The notes under the pieces: generated by a model | Database searches by the model: none | Seen by the model: only the letters and a program-made list of their open reading frames with translations | Told to the model about the DNA's origin: nothing | Translations under genes and position numbers: made by a program | Origin: Sulfopaludibacter sp035606355 | Lineage (GTDB): Bacteria > Acidobacteriota > Terriglobia > Bryobacterales > Bryobacteraceae | Length of the DNA stretch: 64,000 nt | Assembly (NCBI GenBank): GCA_035606355.1 | Contig: DATNFO010000039.1 | Location: 103,807 to 167,806, forward strand | Reading direction: 5' to 3' | Part shown: positions 43,490-51,226 of the stretch, one piece after another | Layout: each line of letters opens with the position of its first letter | Position numbering within the stretch: the stretch's first letter is position 1

Positions 43490-44023
43490 TCAGGCCGGAA
43501 CGTACGTCAACCTGAACGCTTCCTCGCCGATGAGCTCGCCAGCCACAAGGCGGAGCGGCGGCCGCGGGCCGGCGAAGAATGGTGTGCCGCTGCCCAGCAC
43601 GATTGGAAGGAAATAAAGTCGATACTCATCGATTAGGCCAAGGCCGCTCAAGCTTCCTGCCAACTTTGTTCCGGCAACGGCAATTTCCCCTGCAAGTTGC
43701 GCCTTCAGCCCGCGTATCGCCGCCTCGAGGTCACCCTGGAGGAGTGTGGCGTTGGGGCCGACTGACTTCAGCGAGCGCGAGACGACCCACTTCGGTTGCT
43801 GTCGCCACACTGCCGCGAATTCGCGATCTTCCGCGTCCCAATCGGGACGGTCTTCCTCCCAATAGCGCATGATTTCGTAGGTTTCGCGACCGTACACACA
43901 CCCGGACTGGTGGCGCACCTGCTCGAAGAAGTGACGACCTAGAGCGGGACGGGGTGGGCCCAATTTCAGGTGGTCGACGTAGCCATCCAGGGACTGCGTC
44001 AAACCGTAGACGAGCGTGGCCAT
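43490..44023 (-). CDS. Dihydrofolate-reductase-like (RibD C-terminal) protein
   Basis: A 177-aa protein of the bacterial DHFR-like/RibD-C family, beginning MATLVYGLTQSLDGYVD (start at 44023 preferred over 44077 because the family motif starts here). Typical segments are GCVYGRETYEIMRYWEED, WVVSRSLKSVGPNATLL and a Gly-rich nucleotide site EIAVAGTKLAGSLSGLGLID with YRLYFLPIVLGSGTPFF. A pyridine-nucleotide-dependent reductase role is likely, but the substrate is unknown. Lies 102 bp downstream of the YkgJ-like gene. Confidence 0.88.
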   Translation of the reverse strand: MATLVYGLTQSLDGYVDHLKLGPPRPALGRHFFEQVRHQSGCVYGRETYEIMRYWEEDRPDWDAEDREFAAVWRQQPKWVVSRSLKSVGPNATLLQGDLEAAIRGLKAQLAGEIAVAGTKLAGSLSGLGLIDEYRLYFLPIVLGSGTPFFAGPRPPLRLVAGELIGEEAFRLTYVPA

Positions 44024-44125
44024 GATACGAAGCCTCCGCCGCAGCGTATCATGATGAGTTTCATCACCGCACTGCATGCGCGATGCACTGAGACTCGGAT
44101 TCCGGCACGATTTCTTCTGAGGAGC

Positions 44126-44677
44126 CTATAGCAGCGGCGTCCGGAGGGCGAACGCGACGAGGGTCTGCGCTCGATCTTCGGACTCCAGTGCAGGAATGTT
44201 CACGGTCGCGGCGGCGATCTCTCCTTCGGTCGCTCCGACAAAGCAGAGCTCGCAAATGCCGACTGCGTCTCCACCCATTGAGACAGCGGGTCCGAAGGTG
44301 CGGCAGGTGATGGGGCGGTGCGCGTAGAGGTCGCAGGTCAGTGTGAGGGGATCGAGCGCGGGGCAAGGTTCGTCTTCGGCAAAGGCGTCGAAACGCTCTT
44401 CGGCTTCCGGCGTTTCGTCGAGCATTCCCGTGGCGAGATTGCCGGGGAAGGCTGCGCCGTAGCGGCGAAGGAAGTCATCGGCGCGAGCCTGGACGGCGGC
44501 GGCGCGGCCAGGATCGAGGACGGCGAGGCCTTCGCGAAGGCGGAGGGCGTCGGCTGGTGAGATGGGGAAGGCGCCGATGCAGCAGTGGGCACAGCCGGGG
44601 CGGCAGGCGAGCCATGAGCCGGCTTTGCGGACGGCCTCGGCCATGGCGGCGTCGACAATCTGGACCAGGGCGTCCAT
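44126..44677 (-). CDS. YkgJ-family cysteine-cluster protein
   Basis: A 183-aa cytoplasmic protein of the YkgJ (zinc or iron-sulfur cluster) family. It has the N-terminal cluster CRPGCAHCC (about residue 25-33) and the second CPALDPLTLTCDLYAHRPITCRTFG (about 107-130), plus CELC (about 143). Function of the family is unclear; a redox or metal-binding role is usual in annotation. Divergent from the zinc-ribbon gene by 79 bp. Confidence 0.9.
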   Translation of the reverse strand: MDALVQIVDAAMAEAVRKAGSWLACRPGCAHCCIGAFPISPADALRLREGLAVLDPGRAAAVQARADDFLRRYGAAFPGNLATGMLDETPEAEERFDAFAEDEPCPALDPLTLTCDLYAHRPITCRTFGPAVSMGGDAVGICELCFVGATEGEIAAATVNIPALESEDRAQTLVAFALRTPLL

Positions 44678-44742
44678 GCTTTGAGGGTAACAGGCGCCTA
44701 GCTATAAGAAGTTAGCAACCGGCAGGAGCCAGGCCCTTACGA

Positions 44743-44748
44743 TATAAT
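44743..44748 (+). promoter_or_regulatory. Consensus -10 box immediately before the zinc-ribbon gene
   Basis: A perfect TATAAT, 8 nt before the ATG at 44757, so the transcription start would fall within about two bases of the start codon. No Shine-Dalgarno is visible. The -35 region lacks a good match. Confidence 0.55.
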
Positions 44749-44756
44749 GCGCACCT

Positions 44757-45866
44757 ATGCCCCAGTGTGGAAGCTGCAGACGGATGTTCACGGGAAACTT
44801 TCCGATTTGTAATTTGTGCCGGTGCGACGCCGTGCCGCCTTGCGGAAAGCGGCGGCATGGGCGGAATCCGAAGTGCCGCACACACATGGGATTGTGCCTG
44901 ACGGACGGCTGCCAGGGCAGGATCAGCACAGGCAAACTCTATTGCCCGGCACACGAGATCACCGGGCCCGCGGTCAGCAGCAGTGCGTCGCCGGGGCTGC
45001 AAAACATTCAGCGCCGCGCATTCGTAGAGGCGGATACTCTGCGGAAGTCGAAAGCCTATCGCGAACATATCGCCGATGTGTTGCGGGTGCTGGTGGCGAT
45101 CGGCGAGACCAAGTCGTTCAATAAGGAACTGGACGACCTGGTGGGATGGAAGAATCTGAAATCCTGGGCGCGGTGGGCGGGACGTGCGCTGGAGCCTTCT
45201 CTGCTGAAGAAGGCGCGGTACACCGCGATAGTCGAGGTGCTCACGCAGGCGATGACGTCGGCGGGTACGCGGCGGGCTTACTTCGCGGAGAAATTCCTGG
45301 AGGAGATGATTCTGGTTTGCGGGGCCGAGATGGAGAAGGCCGACATTTCGTTCGTCGTAAGCCAGGGCTTCATGGTGTTCGGACCACTGCTGGCACCCTT
45401 CAGCATGGCCGCGGGGGCGGCGGTTGGGGGAGGCGTCGCGGGGCTGGCGACGCGCGGGGCGATCAGCGTGGGCCAGCAGTTGGCGCAGATGGGGGTCAAC
45501 GCCGGCGCAAACCTTGCGAACGTGGATCCGGTGCTGTCGTCGGGGATGAGCGGGAGCAGCGCCACGGGGCCGACGGGATTCGACGAGTGGGATAACATCC
45601 AAACGCGCGGCCGGTCGAGCGCGGTGACCGGAGCGCCTCCGCCACTTACTCCGCCTCCGCCGGTGGTTTCCTCCGCGATTACGGCGTCGGCGGAAGAGAA
45701 ATACCATTACCAGGTGAACCCGATGCAGTACGCCGTTTGCCTGTTCAAATACCTGACGAACCTGGGCGCCCCGACGGTGGGAGAACGGCTGGTGATCAAC
45801 GAGTTCGGCGGGCCGCGTTACCTCGCTTGGTTGTACGACCTGATTAAGCATCCGCCCATGGACTAA
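44757..45866 (+). CDS. Zinc-ribbon / glycine-zipper protein of unknown function
   Basis: A 369-aa protein unlike any family I recognise. Residues 4-66 are cysteine-rich (CGSC, CNLC, CGKRRHGRNPKC, GLCLTDGCQG, YCPAHE), giving two probable zinc ribbons. A helical middle (about 90-200, many Lys/Leu/Glu) leads to a hydrophobic Gly/Ala-rich stretch at about 204-254 (GFMVFGPLLAPFSMAAG, AVGGGVAGLATRGAIS) of glycine-zipper character that may insert into a membrane. A low-complexity Pro/Ser linker (about 288-308) precedes a conserved-looking 60-residue tail (MQYAVCLFKYLTNLGAPTVG). It lies 36 bp upstream of a radical SAM gene. Confidence 0.7.
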   Translation: MPQCGSCRRMFTGNFPICNLCRCDAVPPCGKRRHGRNPKCRTHMGLCLTDGCQGRISTGKLYCPAHEITGPAVSSSASPGLQNIQRRAFVEADTLRKSKAYREHIADVLRVLVAIGETKSFNKELDDLVGWKNLKSWARWAGRALEPSLLKKARYTAIVEVLTQAMTSAGTRRAYFAEKFLEEMILVCGAEMEKADISFVVSQGFMVFGPLLAPFSMAAGAAVGGGVAGLATRGAISVGQQLAQMGVNAGANLANVDPVLSSGMSGSSATGPTGFDEWDNIQTRGRSSAVTGAPPPLTPPPPVVSSAITASAEEKYHYQVNPMQYAVCLFKYLTNLGAPTVGERLVINEFGGPRYLAWLYDLIKHPPMD

Positions 45867-45902
45867 GGCGCTGCATGTTACTATCCGGTTTCCGAGGAGA
45901 CA

Positions 45903-46895
45903 TTGCGCAAGGTTCCGTTTGTTCAGTCGCTGCGGGTAATCGGTAGAGGGTCGTTGAACTGGCTCGCCGAACGGCCGATCGTGGTTTCATTCGAAGTTAC
46001 GGACGCGTGCACGTGCTGGTGCAAGCACTGCGACCATGGCGGTCCGCGGGATGAATCGCGGAATTTGAAACCGGCGGATTTTGGGCGCTATATGGAGGCG
46101 CTGCGTCCGTGCGTGGTGCAGGTATCGGGCGGCGAACCGCTGATGCGCGCGGACATTGTCGAGGTGGTCCGCGCGATCAAGGGCGGGAAGCGTCCGCCGT
46201 ACGCGATTCTGGTTTCCAACTGGTCTGAGATGACGGAAGAGAAGTACCTGGCGCTGCGGGCGGCGGGGATCGACCAGTTTTCGGTGAGTCTGGATTTTCC
46301 GGATGCGCGGCATGACGAGTTCCGCGTGTATGCGGGCTTGTATGCGCATCTGGAGGGGCTGATTCCGCGGCTGGCCACGCTGGGACACGACGACATCGTG
46401 CTGAACAGTTGCATCACCAGCGAGAATCTGGGAGAGATCGAGCGGATCGCGGATAAGGCGCGCGAGTGGGGCGTGAATCTGTGTTACAGCGCGTATTCGG
46501 CGCGGCGCACGGGGTGTCGCGAGTATCTGCCGGTTTCGCCGGAGCAGTTGGCGGAGTTACATGCGCGGCTGGATGCGGTGGAGAAGCGGCGCGACGCGAG
46601 TAACTGGATCGTAAACTCCACAAGCACATTGAATGCGACGCGGCGGTATTTCGAGAACGGCGGCGCGCCGGGGTGCCAGGCGGGGCGGCGTTTTCTGGTG
46701 GTCACGGCGGATGGTGAACTGCAGCCTTGCTCGATGCAGTTCGAGCGGTACGGGTTAGAGGAGCGCAAGCGGATGGTCCGGGAGTTTACGGCGAGTAACC
46801 AGTGCGATGAGTGCTATGTCTCTATTCGCTCGTATCTGGATAAGAGCTTCGGGCAGTTACTTTGGGAGAACGCTAGTAAGTTCATCGGTGGATGA
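45903..46895 (+). CDS. Radical SAM enzyme with C-terminal SPASM-like cysteines
   Basis: A 330-aa radical SAM protein. The cluster motif is CTCWCKHCDH (CX3CX2C, about residue 37-44), followed by the SAM-binding VSGGEPLMR and a TIM-barrel core (FSVSLDFPDARHDEFR). The C-terminal part has GAPGCQAGRRFLVV, ELQPCSMQFER and NQCDECYVSIR, a SPASM/twitch-like auxiliary cluster. The start is TTG at 45903 behind AGGAG; no better ATG exists. It follows the zinc-ribbon gene by 36 bp and is probably co-transcribed. Substrate unknown; SPASM enzymes often modify peptides. Confidence 0.9.
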   Translation: MRKVPFVQSLRVIGRGSLNWLAERPIVVSFEVTDACTCWCKHCDHGGPRDESRNLKPADFGRYMEALRPCVVQVSGGEPLMRADIVEVVRAIKGGKRPPYAILVSNWSEMTEEKYLALRAAGIDQFSVSLDFPDARHDEFRVYAGLYAHLEGLIPRLATLGHDDIVLNSCITSENLGEIERIADKAREWGVNLCYSAYSARRTGCREYLPVSPEQLAELHARLDAVEKRRDASNWIVNSTSTLNATRRYFENGGAPGCQAGRRFLVVTADGELQPCSMQFERYGLEERKRMVREFTASNQCDECYVSIRSYLDKSFGQLLWENASKFIGG

Positions 46896-46909
46896 GGCAT
46901 TGTAATTTC

Positions 46910-47001
46910 ACCGCAGAGACGCAGAGGACGCTGAGGAACGCAGAGGAAGGCAATTTGTTTTCTCTGTGATCTCTCTGCGTCCTCTGCGCCATCTCTGTGG
47001 T
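46910..47001. repeat. CGCAGAG-type inverted repeat
   Basis: Outer arms ACCGCAGAGA (46910) and TCTCTGTGGT (ending 47001) enclose repeated GCAGAGGACGC and TCTGCGTCCTCTGCG motifs, forming a long imperfect hairpin of about 90 nt. This is the kind of dispersed intergenic repeat known in many soil bacteria. It separates the converging radical SAM and TonB genes and may terminate both. Confidence 0.7.
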
Positions 47002-47026
47002 AAAGATACTACCTCAAGCTTTACGT

Positions 47027-47797
47027 TTAGTTCAGGTGAAAGGTTATGGTTATTGGCGCTATTACTTCTACCGGTTCTCCGTTTAGCGTTGTTGGCGCAT
47101 AGATCCACTTTCGCACCGCGTCCAGGGCCGCCGGCGCCAGCAGCGGATGGCCTCGGACCAGTTGCACTTCCTTCATTCGACCGTCAGTGCCGATGATGCC
47201 GGTGATTTCCACTACTCCTTCAACTCGCATTTGTTTGGCTAGCTGCGGGTAGACGGGTTCCACACGGTGGATCGGCACCGCCGGTTTGACGATTCCTCCC
47301 ATTCTGTATCGGGCCGGTTCGTGCGGCTCGGCGGCCGGTTTGGGTGGAACGACAGCGGGCACAGGCAGGGCCGGGGTGATATGGGTGGAGTTCAGGAGAC
47401 TCGTGAGCACGCCTCCGGGGACTCCTCCCGGCTGCCCCCCGGGCACTCCTCCGGGGACGCCAGCGTAGTTGGCGGTAGCTACCGGTGCGGGCGGTTCAAT
47501 CGTCATATCGATGTGCGTCGGGATTGATGTTGGCACGCGGATTACGCCATCGAACACGCGGGTTGCGACGGCCCTTCGCGCCTGATGTTGCGCCGTGGGC
47601 GCGGGCGGAGGAGGAGGCGGCGGAGCGGTGGGCATGAAGATGCCCATCCACGTTTGGGGAGACGGCATTGCCTCCGGGAAGATCATCGGCACGAGAATGG
47701 CTGCGCCGAGCAGCGCGGCTTGCGCCGTGATGCCCGCGATGGTGCTAAACGCGCGGCGGGAGCCGGGCCCGTTTGTAAGTACGGCGGTCTCAAACAT
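47027..47797 (-). CDS. TonB-family energy transducer
   Basis: A 256-aa TonB-like protein: one membrane helix near the N-terminus (about 20-41, ITAQAALLGAAILVPMIF), a proline tract (about 57-66), a periplasmic spacer with elastin-like VPGG repeats (about 112-130), a second Pro/Ala stretch, and the TonB C-terminal domain (about 175-256; YPQLAKQMRVEGVVEITGII, KWIYAPTTLNGEPVEV). A Shine-Dalgarno (GAGGTGA) lies 4 nt before the ATG. Delivers proton-motive energy to outer-membrane receptors such as the Oar-like protein at 53380-56898 (inference). Confidence 0.9.
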   Translation of the reverse strand: MFETAVLTNGPGSRRAFSTIAGITAQAALLGAAILVPMIFPEAMPSPQTWMGIFMPTAPPPPPPPAPTAQHQARRAVATRVFDGVIRVPTSIPTHIDMTIEPPAPVATANYAGVPGGVPGGQPGGVPGGVLTSLLNSTHITPALPVPAVVPPKPAAEPHEPARYRMGGIVKPAVPIHRVEPVYPQLAKQMRVEGVVEITGIIGTDGRMKEVQLVRGHPLLAPAALDAVRKWIYAPTTLNGEPVEVIAPITITFHLN

Positions 47798-47887
47798 AAG
47801 TCACCTCGAAATCTCATCGCTTCACTTACCGGCCGGCCTAACCAGATAGACACCGCATTGCGGAAGAAGTTCCGGCATGATAGTAAG

Positions 47888-48868
47888 GTGCAGTTACCGG
47901 ATCGGGTTCGGCGCAGGATCGAAGAGCGGGCGGAGGAGGTGGGCTTCCCTGCCCTGAAGCGCGCGGCGACGGCTATGAGCGAGGCGTATCGGGAGGGTCG
48001 CGCGGGCGCGGTGGCAGGCATCCCGGCGGCGCAGCGCCTGGCGGCTTACCTGGTGACGCGGATGCCGGCGACCTATGCGGCGGCGTTCCACGTCCTGCGC
48101 GAAGTGAGCGAGCGATTGACGGAGGCGCCGCGCAGCGTGCTCGATATCGGCGCGGGGACAGGCGCGGCTTCGCTGGCGGCGCGCCAGTTTTTTCCGGACG
48201 CCACGATCACGATGATGGAGCGCGATTCCACGCTGGCGGAAGCGGCCGGCGATTGGCTGCCGGATGCGAAGCGGGCGGCGGCGGATGCTACACGCCTGGA
48301 GACGTTTCCGGAGAGCGACCTGATCATTGCGGCGTACTCACTGGGCGAGATGCCGGGACTTCGTGTGGAGCGGCTGTGGGCGGCGGCGCGTGTGGCCCTG
48401 GTGGTGATCGAGCCCGGCACGCCTCGCGGCTTTGGGTTGGTCCGCAAGGTGCGCGATGAGTTACTCGCGGCGGGCGCGCACGTTGCGGCGCCGTGTCCCG
48501 GCGATGCGGCGTGTCCGGTTACGGGCGGCGACTGGTGCCACTTCGCGGCTCGCGTGGAGCGCAGTTCGCTGCACCGGCGGGTGAAAGGCGGCGAACTGGG
48601 GCACGAGGACGAGAAGTACAGCTACGTCGCGCTGACGCGGCGGGCGGTGCACCGCGCTGCGGCACGCATCGTGCGTCATCCGCAGCAACAGCCGGGCGTG
48701 ATTACGATTCAGGCATGCACGCCCGCGGGACTCAGGCAGATTCGGATTACGAAGCGGGATCGGGAGGCGTTCCGGGCGGCGCGGAAGGCAGGTTGGGGGT
48801 CGGTTTGGGATTCGCCAGCGCCTGCTGAAACGCTTCCCAGTTCTCCCGAAGATGATCGTGATTCGTAG
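47888..48868 (+). CDS. Rsm22-family small-subunit assembly methyltransferase-like protein
   Basis: A 326-aa protein of the Rsm22 family (relatives of METTL17), which act in small ribosomal subunit assembly. The Rossmann SAM-binding segment is SVLDIGAGTGAASLAA. A cysteine set follows: APCPGDAACPVTGGDWCHF (CX5CX7C) plus a later Cys in TIQACTPAG, matching the 4Fe-4S arrangement described for METTL17/Rsm22 proteins. Start is uncertain: GTG 47888 (MQLPDRVRRRIEER) fits the family best; TTG 47858 adds 10 residues. The last 122 bp run antisense to the converging aldo-keto reductase gene. Confidence 0.85.
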   Translation: MQLPDRVRRRIEERAEEVGFPALKRAATAMSEAYREGRAGAVAGIPAAQRLAAYLVTRMPATYAAAFHVLREVSERLTEAPRSVLDIGAGTGAASLAARQFFPDATITMMERDSTLAEAAGDWLPDAKRAAADATRLETFPESDLIIAAYSLGEMPGLRVERLWAAARVALVVIEPGTPRGFGLVRKVRDELLAAGAHVAAPCPGDAACPVTGGDWCHFAARVERSSLHRRVKGGELGHEDEKYSYVALTRRAVHRAAARIVRHPQQQPGVITIQACTPAGLRQIRITKRDREAFRAARKAGWGSVWDSPAPAETLPSSPEDDRDS

Positions 48869-49562
48869 TGCCGGTGAGGACGACGCCGTTGAAGCCGGCA
48901 TCCAGTACGAAGCGGAAGGCGTCGCTCTTGTCAGCGCCGGAGTGGATCATCGCGCCCATGGCGAACGGGCGATTCACGGCGACATGCATGTGGCGCGCCG
49001 CTGTAATGATGGGAGCGAAAGCTGTATTGTCGCGGTTGTAGGGCAATTGGATGACGGAATAGCCGGGGTCGCGGACGGCGATGTTCGCGGATTCCCGATC
49101 GCTGACACTCGGCCCGACGCGCGCGCCGAGATCGCGGGCTTCTTCGAAGATGCGGGCCACGGCGTCGCTGCGCAGCGCTTGCGGCGTCGTCTTGTGGAGT
49201 TGGAGGATGTCGATGCGGCCGAGCGCTTCGATGCTTTCATCGAGACTACGGCGAAGGGCTTCGCAAGAGTGATCGGCGTAGGGCTCGCCTTTGGCGCGAT
49301 CCCAATGCTCGCCGAGCTTGGTGGCGATCACGATGCCGCGGCGCTGTTCCGCGTCGAGCGAGTCGACGAAGCGGCCGAGGCGCTGCTCGCTGAGGCGCGG
49401 ACCGTAGGAGGGCGCCGTATCGAAATAGCGGACGCCGAGCTGCCAGGCGAACTCGAGGAGCGATTGCGCTTCGGCGTCCGTAGGCACGGGTCGCGGAACG
49501 TGGCCCCACGGTTTGCCGATGCCGATGAGTCCGAGGCCCAATGCGGTATGGAAATGGCTCAC
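48747..49562 (-). CDS. Aldo/keto reductase-family oxidoreductase
   Basis: A 271-aa NADPH-dependent oxidoreductase of the AKR type. The catalytic tetrad is visible: Asp and Tyr in FDTAPSYG (about 48-55), Lys in ATKLGEHW (about 82) and His in LQLHKTTP (about 124). The C-terminal segment GVVLTGTTNHDHLREN is the usual phosphate-binding region. GTG start at 49562, next to a 17-bp divergent spacer. The C-terminal 40 codons overlap the Rsm22 gene on the other strand. Substrate unknown. Confidence 0.9.
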   Translation of the reverse strand: MSHFHTALGLGLIGIGKPWGHVPRPVPTDAEAQSLLEFAWQLGVRYFDTAPSYGPRLSEQRLGRFVDSLDAEQRRGIVIATKLGEHWDRAKGEPYADHSCEALRRSLDESIEALGRIDILQLHKTTPQALRSDAVARIFEEARDLGARVGPSVSDRESANIAVRDPGYSVIQLPYNRDNTAFAPIITAARHMHVAVNRPFAMGAMIHSGADKSDAFRFVLDAGFNGVVLTGTTNHDHLRENWEAFQQALANPKPTPNLPSAPPGTPPDPAS

Positions 49563-49579
49563 TGGTTTATCATAAGCGG
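49563..49579. promoter_or_regulatory. Candidate bidirectional promoter between AKR and HD genes
   Basis: A 17-bp spacer with TATCAT (49568-49573) 6 nt before the + strand ATG at 49580, and overlapping TATGAT (49574-49569) 6 nt before the minus strand GTG at 49562. The spacer is too short for ribosome binding sites, so leaderless translation of both genes is implied. Same geometry as at 1115-1135. Confidence 0.5.
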
Positions 49580-50179
49580 ATGATCAATCGGGAACAGGCT
49601 TGGGAGATTGTCTGCGAGTTTACCAAGAGCGAGGGGTTGCGGAAACACGCGCTGGCGGTGGAGACGTGCGTGGCCGCATACGCGCGCAAGTTCGGGGAGG
49701 ACGAGCAGAAGTGGCGCGTGACGGCTCTGCTGCACGATTTCGACTGGGAGATTCATCCGACGCTGCCCGATCATCCGACGAAAGGCGAGCCGATTCTGGC
49801 GGAGCGCGGCGTGCCGGAAGAGATCAGGCGCGCGATTTTGTCTCATGCCGATTTCACGGGTGTGCCGCGGGTGTCGCAGCTCGAGAAGACGCTCTACGCG
49901 TGCGATGAGCTGGCGGGATTCATCACCGCAATTTCGTATGTGAAGCCGCATCGCAGCGTGTTCGAAGTCGACACGGCCAGCGTGAAGAAGAAGATGAAGG
50001 ATAAGGCATTCGCGCGCAGCGTGAATCGCGAGGATATTACGCGCGGCGCGGCGGAGCTGGGCGTGCCGCTGGAAGAGCACGTTCAATTCTGCATTGAGGC
50101 CATGCAGGCGAATGCGGAAGAGCTCGGCATCAAGGGGAATATGGGCGCCGAAGCCGCCGGTTCGCCGGCTCCTCAATAA
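49580..50179 (+). CDS. HD-domain metal-dependent phosphohydrolase-like protein
   Basis: A 199-aa HD-superfamily protein. The ligand set H...HD...H...D is visible: LRKHALAVETC, LLHDFDWEIHP, ILSHADFTG and DELAGFITA. Proteins of this HDIG-like subgroup hydrolyse phosphate esters or nucleotides; the substrate is not known. Start at ATG 49580 follows the -10 box by 6 nt. The last 50 bp lie antisense to the 3' end of the acyltransferase gene. Confidence 0.88.
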   Translation: MINREQAWEIVCEFTKSEGLRKHALAVETCVAAYARKFGEDEQKWRVTALLHDFDWEIHPTLPDHPTKGEPILAERGVPEEIRRAILSHADFTGVPRVSQLEKTLYACDELAGFITAISYVKPHRSVFEVDTASVKKKMKDKAFARSVNREDITRGAAELGVPLEEHVQFCIEAMQANAEELGIKGNMGAEAAGSPAPQ

Positions 50180-51203
50180 AACGGTAGACGAGGGCGGAGA
50201 GCGCCACGGCCGCCGCGAGATAGACCGCGGGCGAGGGCCGATGCACGAGGCGCAGGTACCACCACAATAGCGGCACGTGCATGATATAAAGCGCGTAGCT
50301 GCATTTTCCCAGGAACTCACAGAACGGCGTGGAGAGCACGCGCGCGACGATGCCTCCGCCGAGCGCGAGGCCGATCAGCACGAGCGCGTTCAATGGCCGC
50401 AGGGTGGTGGTGATATCGAGCGGCGCGGGTAAGAGCCGGGGGTCGGCGATGACGATGAGCGCGAGTACGCCGGCGGGCAGATACAGCCACCAACCTTTCG
50501 GAGCCTTCCTGCCGCGACGCAGCAGCAGATCGTAGACGCCCGCCGCGGCGATTCCCATCAGAAAGTCCGAGAGGTGGATGAGCGGCTTGACGCCGTCGGA
50601 AACGCCGATGCGCCAGAGGAGTCGCGTGAGGCAGGTTGCGGCGGCGGCCAGCAGCAGGGTGGCGGTCCATTTCGGTTTCGGCAGCAGCGCGATGGCCAGC
50701 GGGAAGACCGCGTAGAAGAATGCTTCGCAGGAGAGCGACCACGCGGGCGTGTTCCAGTTGACCGGGATTGCGCCGAGCCAGCCTTGCAGCAGGGAGATGT
50801 GCGCGGCGAGATAGAAGGGCTTGCCGGGTGTGGGGTCGGCGGCAATGAAGGGCGCGACGGCGGCGAGACTGAGCAGGTAGACGGGATAGATTCGGGCGAA
50901 GCGGGCGGCGGCGTAACGCTTGAGGGAGGGAAGGGTCCAGTTGGTCTGCGCATAGCCGCGTGTGAGGACGAAGCCGCTGAGGACAAAGAAGGTGGTGACG
51001 GCGAGATAGCCTCCGCGGATGAGGCCGTTGGCGTAGGACGCCAGCATCATTCCGGGTCCCGTCAGGTGGTGGAAGACGACCCAGAGGGCGAGGAAGAAAC
51101 GGAGTCCGGTGAGGGCGGGGAGATTTTGGGGACGTTTGATTTTGGTGCCGCCGGTAAACGAGGATGAACGCCGATCCGAAACAGCAATGGTATCGACGTT
51201 CAT
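50130..51203 (-). CDS. Acyltransferase family 3 membrane protein
   Basis: A 357-aa integral membrane acyltransferase with ten helices. The catalytic His is in LWVVFHHLTGPG (about residue 40), with LSGFVLTRGYA and AARFARIYPVYLLS typical of the family, and EAFFYAVFPLAI in the middle. It transfers acyl groups to sugars or lipids in the envelope; the acceptor is not evident. The gene follows the VWFA-type gene by 23 bp and may be co-transcribed with it. Its 3' end overlaps the HD gene by 50 bp on the opposite strand. Confidence 0.9.
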   Translation of the reverse strand: MNVDTIAVSDRRSSSFTGGTKIKRPQNLPALTGLRFFLALWVVFHHLTGPGMMLASYANGLIRGGYLAVTTFFVLSGFVLTRGYAQTNWTLPSLKRYAAARFARIYPVYLLSLAAVAPFIAADPTPGKPFYLAAHISLLQGWLGAIPVNWNTPAWSLSCEAFFYAVFPLAIALLPKPKWTATLLLAAAATCLTRLLWRIGVSDGVKPLIHLSDFLMGIAAAGVYDLLLRRGRKAPKGWWLYLPAGVLALIVIADPRLLPAPLDITTTLRPLNALVLIGLALGGGIVARVLSTPFCEFLGKCSYALYIMHVPLLWWYLRLVHRPSPAVYLAAAVALSALVYRFIEEPANRRLRRPYSP

Positions 51204-51226
51204 CGAAATCTACCGGCGGCGGAATG

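Noticed and set aside
47585..47887. Upstream extension of the Rsm22-like gene
   Set aside because: It runs antisense through the TonB gene start; the family N-terminus fits GTG 47888.
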